A stretch of 64,000 bases of DNA from Mesodorylaimus sp. YZB2_4 (Eukaryota > Nematoda > Enoplea > Dorylaimida > Dorylaimidae). The stretch is from contig JASANH010001725.1 in NCBI GenBank assembly GCA_030248295.1, forward strand, positions 372,001 through 436,000. The letters run 5' to 3'. Shown here in pieces: positions 54,001 through 64,000 of this stretch; position 1 is the first letter of the stretch, and each line of letters begins with the position of its first letter. Under the pieces are notes generated by a model. It searched no databases. It was not told the DNA's origin and was given only the letters and a program-made list of their open reading frames with translations. The position numbers and the translations under genes were made by a program.

Positions 54001-55098
54001 TTGTACGTCACTGTATTTGTACATGCGGCTTCAGTCTTCTGCCATTAGTATGCAGCAGGCTTCGTTGTGAGATGTCTATTCACAACGCGGTAGAAAGTTT
54101 GAAGAGATTGATGAGGGGAGAATTCAAAAAATGTGATCCTTACAGAAATATGGGTGCTAGTACTGAAGCTCAAGGTTTTATCAGAGAAAACTTCCCGTCA
54201 TTACATGGAATGTCCGATGCTCTAATGGACTTTCTCGTCCCCAAACCTTTTCTTTGTCCAAAAATGAGAGCCCTTGAGCTTTCTAAAAGTGGAACTCCGG
54301 GCATGATGGAATGCCTCGCGCCAGAATTGTGTTGCGTAATTCTCACTTGAGCCTGGTCGCGCCTAAAATAAGGACCGGCCCAATATGGGTGCGTTCCTTG
54401 CATAACACGACAAATGGATGTCGAGTTGCAAAGTTTCGTGCAGTGAAAAGACCAAAAGTGGGGCATCACAGGAGGAGAAATGAGTCCAAATCGGTGGCTC
54501 TAATACGTCAACCGTCTACCTGTTCCCTCGGACTGTTCAATCCTTGTCCAGTATTCGTGTCGTATCGTGCTCGAATAAACGGAATCATCGTCCTCCCCAA
54601 GCACTCCGCATCAAATACGGGATCACATGTCGCCACAGGAATTTTCAGCATTTCCAAAGGGCACATAGCATCCGATGCTTGCATTACCTCGTAGGCTACC
54701 ACTTGGCCTGAAAAGGGCTATCTGCAATGGAAAAGAGTGAAAAGTAAAAATAGCATACTAAAAAAGGCCAACATGGTGGTCACGTTGCGTCTGTTTGGCA
54801 GTCCGTCAGGCCCCTTGAAAACTCCATCGCTGATTAGTCGAGCACTGGGCAAACTGTCGTTGATCATGTACACACCGTCCACGTACGAGCTGGGTACTTG
54901 GCGATAGAGGCGACTGCCTGAGAAGCAGAACAGCTGCTAATCCACAGGTGATTGCCACTCCGGTAATGACTTACCAGCAGTGCCCCAGTCAGGATGAGCC
55001 AAATTATTATACCATCCGTCGTAACGTTGGAACTCCCAATCGTAGGGGCATACGAGTGTGGAGAAAGTGACTAGAAGCGCACACGAAAGGGCCTTCAT
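45055..55098 (-). CDS. DUOX: Dual oxidase (peroxidase-homology + EF-hand + NADPH oxidase), 1530 aa
   Basis: Membrane enzyme that makes H2O2 from NADPH, used in cuticle or matrix cross-linking and gut defence. The 28 exons are: 54975-55098, 54759-54917, 54520-54707, 53155-53359, 52933-53099, 52716-52873, 52579-52663, 52422-52518, 52090-52262, 51857-52035, 51553-51671, 51354-51491, 50903-51157, 50649-50839, 50404-50589, 48318-48631, 48043-48261, 47617-47783, 47330-47560, 47181-47274, 47039-47128, 46863-46983, 46591-46711, 46302-46537, 46086-46250, 45874-46029, 45236-45364, 45055-45180; one open frame. Signal peptide [16 protein letters not shown]; peroxidase-like domain to about 590 ([29 protein letters not shown]); first helix about 590-615; one canonical EF-hand loop, [15 protein letters not shown] haem histidines in FHKIIG and [16 protein letters not shown] motif [14 protein letters not shown] motifs [14 protein letters not shown] and VFSCGP; end HRYETF. 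Intron 15 (1.77 kb) contains another gene. Confidence 0.97.
49020..50252 (+). CDS. MOLO1-like single-pass membrane protein, nested in DUOX intron 15, 392 aa
   Basis: Exons 49020-49810 and 49865-50252. A signal peptide ([20 protein letters not shown]) is followed by about 100 residues without a family, then [16 protein letters not shown] ... [10 protein letters not shown]. The NYP(N/L)P ... C ... CDPDG pattern is that of the TPM-like domain of MOLO1 (modulator of levamisole receptor 1), a nematode acetylcholine-receptor auxiliary protein. Later marks are [20 protein letters not shown], a transmembrane helix ([20 protein letters not shown], near residue 350) and a Lys-rich cytoplasmic tail (KEGAKKK). 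The gene is read opposite to its DUOX host. It is clearly paralogous to the gene at 56568-57601, with the intron in the same place. The family assignment rests on short motifs; biochemical role is unknown. Confidence 0.68.
53360..54519 (-). other. Large intron 3 of DUOX
   Basis: A 1.16 kb intron between the exons ending GLNSPREQ and beginning INQRTSW. Short plus-strand frames occur (for example at 54072-54350) but show no known motif, and I do not call a gene. Confidence 0.6.
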
Positions 55099-56567
55099 CG
55101 TTCGGCTTTCCTTGATCAGACCACTAGGACCAGTGATCTTCGCTAGAAAAGGACTGTCGGAGGCGTCGGTGCTGTGACTGGACGGAAGCTGACAGTCTGG
55201 CAGTGTTGTTCCATGAAGGCGCAACGGCTATTTGCTAAATTTGGTTAAACATAGCTAACACTGGCGGAAACTGGCGGGCAGTTAGTGTACGAGACAAATG
55301 AAGAAAACAAATAAGAGCAACCGAGTGGTTGGTTGACGCAGCACCGTTAAACTCGTCATTTTCACAAACCACTACGCGTATGCCTTCCAGTTCTCCTTAT
55401 GTAGAACACCTCGCTTGGCCCGACTCCCATACTACGCACTGTTGGAGTACGTACTGTCTGTCTCGCCACATACCGAATATGGTCCGTATACGTAGAGCAG
55501 TGCACTAGTGACAATCGAAGCGTGAAGATCATCAGCCTGTCCGATGCGGGACGAAGGACGAGACGCACGTCCTCCCGACTTTCATCCAACTCTCATTCGT
55601 ACAGTCCACTCTCAAATCACTAGCCTCGGCCTTCGCCACCATGCGCTCACATTTCGTACAATTCATTCAGGAGAGGTGCTTTGTGAAAAACTCATTTTTC
55701 AAAAAGTATCTGGTACTTATACTCGGCCAAGACGAGAATTGCGACTGACGATGAGTTTCACAAAACCCATCGAATATAGAGCACACACGAGACTCGTCTT
55801 CGACCCAATGAAAAAATCCTTTTCAAAAACTGTGGGAAGTCCCGCGTGCTTGAGTCCGATTCCAACGAATATGTTGTTATGTTGGCGTTGTTACTACTCT
55901 CAGCGCGTCACTTTCAATGACCTAATGTTGACTTGGTTTTTCGCCACGCCAGGTGACGGTACTGGACCCGATTTCGGTGCATATATAGGCCTAGGACGGA
56001 TATATGTCCAAAAGAAAAGCATGCTGTGCAGAACCAGCCTGCTTTGTAGATTCTCCGCTGCAGATATCCGCTGTAGGTAGGACCACCATCGCGCGCATGG
56101 CAAAAACTTACGTTGGTTGGTTAAGTAGCTACTGTACTACTTTGCGCTGGTTAATTGGCCCATGTCGGATTGCTATACGCGAGCAAGCACATCTACAGAG
56201 CTGGCTTTGCGAAAGTGTCCTGTTAGGCTAAATGAACAAGGCGATAGGTGACAATAATAGGAGCCCCAACTTCAAAATACACCTTAGGTAGAGGTCTGGA
56301 ACTGTATTCTCTCGTTATTGCCTTGTCACGAGGCTTTGTCGCCATCATTGATAGCATCAAGCCAGCCAGAACCGCGGTCCCTGCGCTCGCCGTGACGTGA
56401 CTTTGCCTAGTGCATGGCATGTTAGCAAGAAACTTCATCATATACCCGTACAGTAGCAAGAGACTGACAGTCTGATCAACCCCTCCCGAGAGTGTTGGCT
56501 TTCTTCTCTTCACTTTACATTTCGTGTCATTCATCGCAGGCTTTTATCACAGGGCAAAGTTTACCAC
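55099..56567. other. Divergent promoter region of DUOX and MOLO1-like gene B
   Basis: About 1.5 kb between the DUOX start (minus) and the second MOLO1-like start (plus). The frame upstream of the DUOX ATG is open to 55224, but the signal peptide begins at 55098. A 178-codon plus-strand frame at 55544-56080 shows no known motif. Confidence 0.45.
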
Positions 56568-57601
56568 ATGAACATCTTGAGCGATCGAGCATTCCCTGTT
56601 CTCGAGCATCGATCAATCAACATGCCGTCGATTACTACGATTCTCAAAATTGCTATGCTATGCTTTAATTTCGGCTGCTGTATTATGTCGACTGCTGCAC
56701 AAGAACTCGATGGATGGACTTCATCGAATTTCCCATTGCCAGAGGACTGCACGGGCAGCAGTGCATTTGTCTGCGATCCCGATGATGTACTCGGACCAAA
56801 AGCGAGGTCAGAGTGCAAATTATCGGAATTGGAGCATCTGAATAAGAACCTGTCCAAACCTGTTATTCTGGTCGTCACCAAATATCTCGAAACCTCCCAG
56901 TCCGTCAAGAAATTCGCAGTCGAGTTCCTCCATCGCGTGATCACCGATTATCGAGAAGTTCGAAAGAAATCAGCTGAGCCGAGTGCCATTTGGACCATAA
57001 AGGTACCCAGCGATAAAATCAACTCCAGAACGCAAGCATATATTTATGAAGAAGAAGTTTACGTCCTGGAAGAACATACGAAAGTTCGAGAATTATTAGA
57101 AAACGCCTTCTCAAGGTAGAACTCAGAGTTTTCGGTGATTTGAGCATGCCCACGCTGCCTTCCTTTATCCGTAGCTCCCGCTTGCATCCGCACGCCCCAT
57201 CGACCGAAGACTCGGCCGAAGGGTTCGATTTCTTATGTAATCACTTGCTCAAGAGGGTTGAGGCTATCAAGGCGAGCATCATGAAACCGACGTCGTTGGA
57301 TGACACGGTGTCTAATGATGATGATGCGTTTAACGAAACTGATCCCTACAAACCGCGTGAAGCATGGGAAACGGCACGAATCAGTATTGCCCTCAATGCC
57401 GCCATGATCGTCTTTATTTGTTTGATAGGCTGCATTTGTTCCCGTCGTCCGAAGCCGTCGCAGCCATCAAAGACTAAAGCTAAAACCAGTGCACCTAAAG
57501 CTTCTGGTCAGGACACCCAAGATCTTTCACCTGCCGCTGTCGAGATGGGCAAATCAACAAAACTGGAGAAAGCAAACGGAAAGAAACAAAAAAAGAAGTG
57601 A
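56568..57601 (+). CDS. MOLO1-like single-pass membrane protein, paralogue B, 324 aa (306 aa from the second ATG)
   Basis: Exons 56568-57115 and 57175-57601. A start at 56622 (MPSITTILKIAMLCFNFGCC) gives a better signal peptide than 56568. The domain follows at once: WTSSNFPLPEDCTGSSAFVC, then DPDDVLGPKA, LVVTKYLETSQSVKKFAVEFL, SAIWTIKVPSDKINSRTQAY and YEEEVYVLEEHTKVRELLENA. A transmembrane helix (ISIALNAAMIVFICLIGCIC) and a Lys-rich tail ending KKQKKK complete it. It lacks the roughly 100-residue insert between signal peptide and domain that copy A has. An AATAAA overlaps the bases right after the stop (57604-57609). It lies divergently from DUOX, whose intron 15 holds copy A, so the duplication straddles the DUOX 5' half. 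Confidence 0.66.
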
Positions 57602-60600
57602 ATAATAAACAAGAATACACAAAGCAGTCGAGATTATTATTTTACATCCATGATATTTGATATATTTTAGCTAGGAAATTTTTATTCCTGGCGAAACCGT
57701 ATTTTCTCGACTTCATGCCAGACAATTAGAGAGATCTGAGCGTGAATTTGCTAACAGCGGAAGTTGGTATTGAAAAATAAGCTTCTGTGCAAGAGCTCGA
57801 CCCGTTGCTGGGACTCGCATGCATCGTTCCTTCTCAGGATTCTCTTCAAGTGCTTCAGTTGTTGTTTATAACTGCTGCTCGCGATCAGCAGGGCAAACAT
57901 GCTGGGCACAAAACAAGATCAACGAGAGCCATAATGCATTCAGCTCCGATCGATTTTCTAGCCACTGTGAAGTGCTCTAGGTTAGCGAGAAATACTTGCA
58001 TGCATTGTAGATACATTATATAACACAATTTTAGTCTCTCTATCAATGATAAGAGATCTCAGGGGCTGATTTTTCAACGCCAGGTGCGTTGAAGGTGTGA
58101 TTATTCATGATGTAATCTCAAACTATGAGAAGAAAGAAACCGTATTTGTCATATTTGTCGCGTGAACTTTTAAAATACAATAAATGAAGTTAGATGACTG
58201 CTGCGCACCAAAACTCATCTTGTTTTTACCGTAAGTTCAGCCTGACTTGGTAAAAAATACAGTCATGTCAAGACCCGAAACTGTCATTTGACAGTTCCAT
58301 GTGGTGATTGACTGGTCGTTTATTTTGCGGGTCTTCGGTCAATTGGACATTGCAGAATACCAATGTCTGCTGGCTATTCTTTTTTGTGACTCCATCAGGA
58401 GTCTAGTTTTTGCTTCAAGTAAGTTCGAGACCGGTCTAGATTTGCATTAGCCGTGTCTGACGAGAATCACTAAATCATCGTGTCCACATAACACTCACTC
58501 ACTGATGCGTAATAAACCCCAATTATTTCACTTAAATTTCAAAATACACCAACTTCAACAATGCGCGTTTTGATCAAAGTGTCAAAAAAATGTCGACTAT
58601 GGAGCAATTCCGTCTTTCTATGGCATCTTTGGTCAGCACGAGCGTTGATCCGCGAAAACTTGTCATTTTCGAAAATGTCCCGACTGCCACCACCCTCGTC
58701 CACACCTCCATAAATGGGCTGAGCGCATTCTTTTTTCTACCAAAGACAAGAAACGAGGGCGAGACCCGGCCTAGAATCCATATTTTCCGCCACCAACTTT
58801 AACTCTGACCACACTTTTCAAAAGTTTTGTGTTGTAAGACCGCTGGGATTCCTCGTCACGCTTCGACGGACGAACCGAGAAAGTTGTGCTGCCAACAATA
58901 TTCTATTCTTAAACTAATCCTCATTTACTTCTTTAAAAACGGATTTGCGTAACTCGGCCAAATTCGGCGAACTCTTGTTGGCTCACTGTCGCAATTTAGA
59001 CCACTTTCGACTTGCTTCTAAGTGCGGATAAGGTTTGGACAGTCACGATTGCAGTTTCCTGCTTTGGGTGCTCGAAAGCGAATAGCCAAGATTGGTCACG
59101 TTGCAAAAATGGGCTGTCGTTTTCGATAAACTGCTTTGTAAGTTCGCCCCCCCCCCCCCGCACCGACTTTTGACCCGACTCGACAGTTTGTGTGCGAATA
59201 TAAACTTATATAAGGCTATCCATCATCTTAATCTGAGACTGCGCGCTGACGGTTTACTAGCTTGTCATTCGCAAATGTTCGTGTTGGGCAATTCCAGCGG
59301 ACATTGCGCAGCGAGAGCCGACTGACCAAGGGCCGACCTTGTCCCCCATTGCCGTAATGGACTCGTTGCAGGCATGTTCGGGATGTGAAAGGAACTAGAC
59401 GCGTTTGGTGGCACCGCAGCCCGAAGCCGTCGCCGCCGGTATGTGTGAGATGATGGTATGTGTGAGAGTCGTGCATGCGCTCTGTATCTTGTTTCCAATT
59501 TGGCTTGTCCAGCTAACTTTCAGCTTCGATCGTGCACTTGCCACTGCACGATGCTCTTTTCGTGACCATGGGACGAGCTTATTTTATATATTTTGGTTTA
59601 GGCGGTGCTGGTACGGCCTTGTTGGCTAAACGCTAGTCGCCCGGTGGCCTTTCATGGTCGCACGAATTGGATGCGCTCCAATAAATCGAGTCCAGTTTGC
59701 ATCGTCCACTCGCGTGCTCTGGCTTGTTCCAATTCAAGCAAAATACTATTGTTGCAAAAAGTAGGTGTGCCCCAGGACGAGCAGTTTTAGACGATTTGTA
59801 CTCGAAAAAACCTGAGTCGAATCGGTCGTGGTCGTTGCTTGGGTGTAGGTCGCTGTACGGATGTGATAAGATGGATCGGGTGCCTCGAGACCCTGTGTCA
59901 TATGATGTCGGATGTTTGGAGCCGTGTTTTGGACCCATCCGAGATCATATCGTGCTGATTCCATCATTCAACTCGATTCAACCGTGTCCTCGCGATCACC
60001 TTAGGCACAGACCGCCTATTCTTTGACAAGACACAATGCATTCTGCGCGCAAACATACAACAAGAGGGAGATTTAAAGTTTCTGGTGGGTTATTGGGGCA
60101 GTTTCATGGACTAGTTGCCCCGTCGAACAGCGTCCGACGTTCGATGGTCTCCCCTTCCGCCCGTTGTGGCACTAGTCGGCCGCCCTTCGGCCAATGATCG
60201 ACTGCGAGGTGATTTTCGCATCGCTCTCGCCACCACGTTCCTCTCTTTCGGACGGCCGATCTGTTCCAGGTGTACATCCACACAAGGTATTGTATACGGC
60301 CATGCCTGCCCGACTCGCACGCACACGTGCCTGACATGAAAGTAGCGAAGGAATCTTTTTTACTCCACTATGCTAAACTACGTTCTATCCGCTTCGAGTG
60401 CTGCCTACACTCTCCTAGCCTAGATCCCATTTCGCACCATCGTCTCCACTTGACAACTGGTAGTCCAAGATAATAAAGAGAACATAGGCACTCCCTTCGC
60501 CTTATTCGTCTCACTTGCTCACCACGCGTTCGAAGCCGCTTTTCATCATGCTGATCATTACGCTATCATTCTGGAATGCGGATTCGATATTTTTCGGTGG

Positions 60601-63600
60601 AGACAGTACCAATTCAGCAGAAACTGAATTCTTCCTGGCACGTTTGCTTACTCTCGGGAACGCACGTACCACCAATCTGTTATAATACGCCTCACCGCTT
60701 TTGACCAAATGGTCTGTCTAGTTTTCGGATATCCACTATGTTCAAGTGGTCGGTACCCCTCATCACACTCGCCTATTTACTCCCTATTCGATCGGGTTTC
60801 TATGGCTGCAGCAAGGATATCAGTTTTTATGGAAAACTGCATTGTAGTTACACGCACCTTAGCCTTGACTCCAAACATGCTTCTCCAAGTGGCCTGAAAT
60901 ACCCCTGACTTCCTCTCTGATCATCTTGTCCAATTTACTTTTTTCTATGCTTCTACACATGCCACATCCCCGCCTCCCTGGTTTTGGTTTGTGGTTTGTT
61001 GACTTTATTTTAGTCAGCTGGCTTTTTTATTGACTTTTAAATCGGAATTTTTTGCTTACTGTTTAAGAATTCGGATTATTTTGTACAAGAAGAAGCTGAA
61101 GAATCTGGAGTCGAAATAACTTTTTGAGCTGCTTCGTTCAATATACATTTTATTCCTACTTGACTCTCCCTTCTGCAAGGAACACATTTTTTGTATTCTG
61201 CAATCCTAGCCTGATGCAAATTCTTGTCCACGTTGCTCGAACCAGTGTCAATGATTCGAGAAATGATGGAATAATTTTTTGCATTCTTCCGTTCATCAAA
61301 AGCTAATAATTCGGAGCTTGCTTGCTTGAACGTTTTCGAAAAAGCGCAGAATGCAAGATAGCCTCTTGGATGGAGTATATTTAGATCAAGAATATTTGCA
61401 CATTCCTCGACTCTGTGCCAACGAGAAGGAGGCGAGTGGAAGGAAATTTTACATGCGGAATTTCCTCATTTCTCAGATGCCATTTAAATTGGTCATGAAA
61501 GAGGAATGGCCCCGAAAATCGTCGGTTATAAATGTCCCTGAGCCGACCTAAGGGTGCAATCAGCGAGAAGTGGCCACTTTTCTGATCCTTCCTCTCCCAA
61601 TCCTCATTTCGGCTGGTACCCACGAGGCACCGACACCATGCCCCTTTTGCCCATGCTCGCGTAAAGTGCACCGATTTTCGCATTTCTCAGAAAAGTCAAG
61701 ATTGTTGAATGGGAAAAGAAAAATAGTCTTTATAATATTCAGGAGAAAACGATATGGCTGCAAATGGTGGAAAAAATGTTCACGCGCCATTAGCACGTTT
61801 CCACGACAAAACCGCTCCTCTTCTAACCGTGCAGGTGGGACAGGCACTCGGCCAAAGGCATGGCAGACGAAGCTCGACGGCGTGGAAGTCAGTCGCCCAA
61901 TCAAAATTTCACGATAGACAATTTTCCCACCGTCTACCTGATTTTTATTGTCAAGTTCTACCCTGTTCGACAAGTGGGACCCTTTTTGCGCGCATTTTGA
62001 CCTCTGACCTTGACGATGCCCTGGCTCGCTCGTATTGCAAATCGGATACGGGAGCGACCGGTTTTTGACCGGACACCCCAGAGCGGCAGTTGAAAAATAT
62101 CTAACTTGCCTACTTTTTCTTACCATCGGCCGACATAAAGGGGCAAATTTAGAAGTTCGTTCCTGGAGTAACGGCAATGGCCAAGTGTCAGTGTCAATGT
62201 CCACATATCTCAGTACAATGACGCAACCTGCTCCCATTCCGACTTCTGATAGGGCCATGTTTTTGGAATTTCAGATATGGTGACAGGAGCCTCGGGGTAG
62301 TTGGACTGACTACTCGGAAAACTAGAAGACCTTGGGGGAAGTATGTACAAGTCGAGCGGCGTGTGCCCGCCCACAACATTGGAGATAATAGAATCCCCAT
62401 TTTTGTCCGTAGTGACTTAGCAAATGCGTGGAAACCTTTGGAGTTTTACCTGTTTACAGCGAAACGGCGCTGCGCCTTTTGGGAGTGCGAATCCTTCCTG
62501 GAAAGGGGTGCCTCATGTATGCCTGCCTGGTGGACCCTATCGATTGGTTGAATTAAATCAGCTGACGAATTCTATTAAGTATGGCCATCCATATATTCCT
62601 CAACTACGCCATGTTTGCGAGTGTTTCTATTTTGCGACAGCCAGCGCGCAATGATGCTTCCGATCCTGCTCTGCTGGACAGCTGCTTCGAGCCACGCCCC
62701 AAACAAGTGGCCAGTAAATGTAACATAGGCTTTACTGGTTCATTAAATTGGACCACCCAGTTTTGGTTCAGTACAACAGGGCGGAGTCGATGCTCGAATC
62801 ATAGAGCTATGCGATTAGACCTCCGCCTGTCACTATTCATCATCTTCTCCTTCATCTCGTCGCCTTCTTCGCTTTTCTCAAGGCCTGTTTAGAAAATGCC
62901 CAAGATCACACTTTCAACCAGCAAAGCAAATAAGCCTATTGACGAGTGGCCATAGGTGCCTTTTTGCCAGGACGAGAGTGCATTGTGTGAAAATGGCCTC
63001 AGTGCCCAACCCGACACGATGGGCGGTCTCTCTGTTTCGACAATGTGTACAATGGGCGCCCACTGCTTAGATTTATCGATAAAACTGGTCCCCTTGAGCA
63101 TTGCGCATCCCCCGTCAAGACTATCTGTGCAGAAGAGAAGAATGCAAGCACGCGTGACGAACTGGTGCTTTGTGCAGTCGGTAGTCTTTTGTTGGAGTAC
63201 ACCTTTTAGCCACCTCCACCACCCTTCCTTTTTAATACAATCAGTGGAGGCCGGTTTTGGTCATTGCTAAGAAGCTGTATCGTTTGAGCGCGTGCGTCAA
63301 GGGCGCTCCTCCTGCCTGCTTTTTAGTTTTATGTCTACGATCGATGATCGACTGGTTTTCGCTCGAAGGGGCTTGGGCTTTTTTGGATTCCATTCTTATA
63401 AGCCGATGCCTAAAACGCGTTCTGACCACCTCCATTGGGTGCTAGTGTCTTTTCGTCATCGGGCTTGTTTCGGTGCCATTGCATAAACGTGCGCTAACAA
63501 TAGCACTTGGGGTACTGCCCACCTTCTGACGTGAGTGTCTATCGTGTTTCGTCTAATACTCCCCAAACTTTTCGACATTTTCGTTGAACGAACAACGTCT

Positions 63601-64000
63601 GCCGGATGTTTGTATATCCGTTTTCTCATTCTTACGCTCGAGTAGCTCGACCGATGTCTACGTGCCCGCAGTCAGATCGGAGCCGTGGGCCCCTGGCGCC
63701 GAATAATCGAATTCTGGTTACATAGGTGCTGGGACCAGACTGGCCAATAAACACTGGACGCTCCCCTTTGCTGCCTTTTATTTAGTCATTGAGTCAAGAT
63801 CATTATTTGCGTGGTGATTCCTGCCTTCCCCCATCCTACCTATTTAAACCCGCCGTAGCTAGTGCCTTTGCGCAGGCGTCTAAGAAGACTGGAGTGCAGC
63901 GCGAGTGCACCAACTGCACAGCCTGATCTGATACCTTTTCTGTTCATAGAAGAAAAGTTTTTCACCGCCGCTCGAACGGCGCCCATGGGCGCATGAACAC
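57602..64000. other. 6.4 kb with no supportable gene
   Basis: Many short frames on both strands, none with a recognised domain or a chain of exons that joins in frame. A C-tract of about 14 lies near 59145. A minus-strand frame at 60511-60708 (GEAYYNRLVVRAFPRVSKRA ... SGFERVVSK) has protein-like composition and could be a terminal exon. A plus-strand frame at 58590-58802 starts with ATG but has no homologue that I know. Confidence 0.5.

Noticed and set aside
55544-56080. 178-codon plus-strand frame
   Set aside because: No motif, no supporting splice structure and located in the DUOX upstream region.
59600-60030. Possible oxidoreductase start (GGAGTALLAKR on the plus strand)
   Set aside because: The glycine-rich run is followed at once by a stop codon and no other FAD- or NAD-binding motifs follow.
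61560-62258. 232-codon minus-strand frame
   Set aside because: No recognisable domain, irregular composition and no start-site support; length alone is not enough.
1-64000. CRISPR arrays, bacterial operons or contamination
   Set aside because: All confident genes but MsrB and one unknown have spliceosomal introns; no regularly spaced direct repeats were seen.

Overview
This is a 64 kb piece of an animal nuclear genome. The genes are split by many short introns (mostly 45-70 bases, GT..AG, with TTTCAG or TTTTAG acceptors). The gene set is metazoan (dual oxidase, three-domain carboxypeptidase D, haspin, RNF216, UFD1, trypsin-like protease), and mariner, PIF/Harbinger and hAT-like elements are present. 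The splice-site style, the dual oxidase and two MOLO1-type proteins suggest an invertebrate, perhaps an ecdysozoan; I cannot fix the phylum. Nothing points to bacterial operons, CRISPR arrays or phage.

Layout: (1) 1-2358 (+), 3' part of an Argonaute with a complete DEDH tetrad but one apparent single-base frame break. (2) 3146-4416 (-), a five-exon trypsin-like protease. (3) 5012-13538 (-), a 15-exon carboxypeptidase D homologue (1393 aa): one active and two dead peptidase domains, a membrane anchor, and a hAT-like insertion in an intron. (4) 14062-14748 (-), methionine-R-sulfoxide reductase B. (5) 16122-21299 (+), haspin kinase (1035 aa), convergent with (6) UFD1, 21521-24693 (-). (7) 24.9-32.1 kb, a transposon-rich stretch: a foldback MITE with 63-bp perfect arms, tandem repeats, a broken PIF/Harbinger element and a broken mariner. 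(8) 32204-33466 (-), an intronless 420-aa reading frame I do not recognise. (9) 34789-36637 (+), cytochrome b561. (10) 38545-44343 (+), RNF216/Triad3 RBR ubiquitin ligase, with nested transposons in intron 1. (11) 45055-55098 (-), dual oxidase (28 exons, 1530 aa). (12) 49020-50252 (+), a MOLO1-like membrane protein nested inside DUOX intron 15, with a paralogue at 56568-57601 (+) placed divergently from the DUOX start. (13) 57602-64000, no gene I can support.

For carboxypeptidase D, UFD1, haspin, RNF216 and DUOX, exon boundaries were derived by hand. The joined exons keep one open frame from start to stop and give lengths close to the known families, so these models are well supported. Themes are mixed: ubiquitin-linked proteolysis (UFD1, RNF216), redox chemistry (DUOX, MsrB, cytochrome b561), secretory-pathway proteolysis (carboxypeptidase D, protease) and small-RNA silencing (Argonaute). 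There is no sign that the genes form one pathway. The most unusual arrangement is DUOX with its nested MOLO1-like gene and the upstream paralogue.
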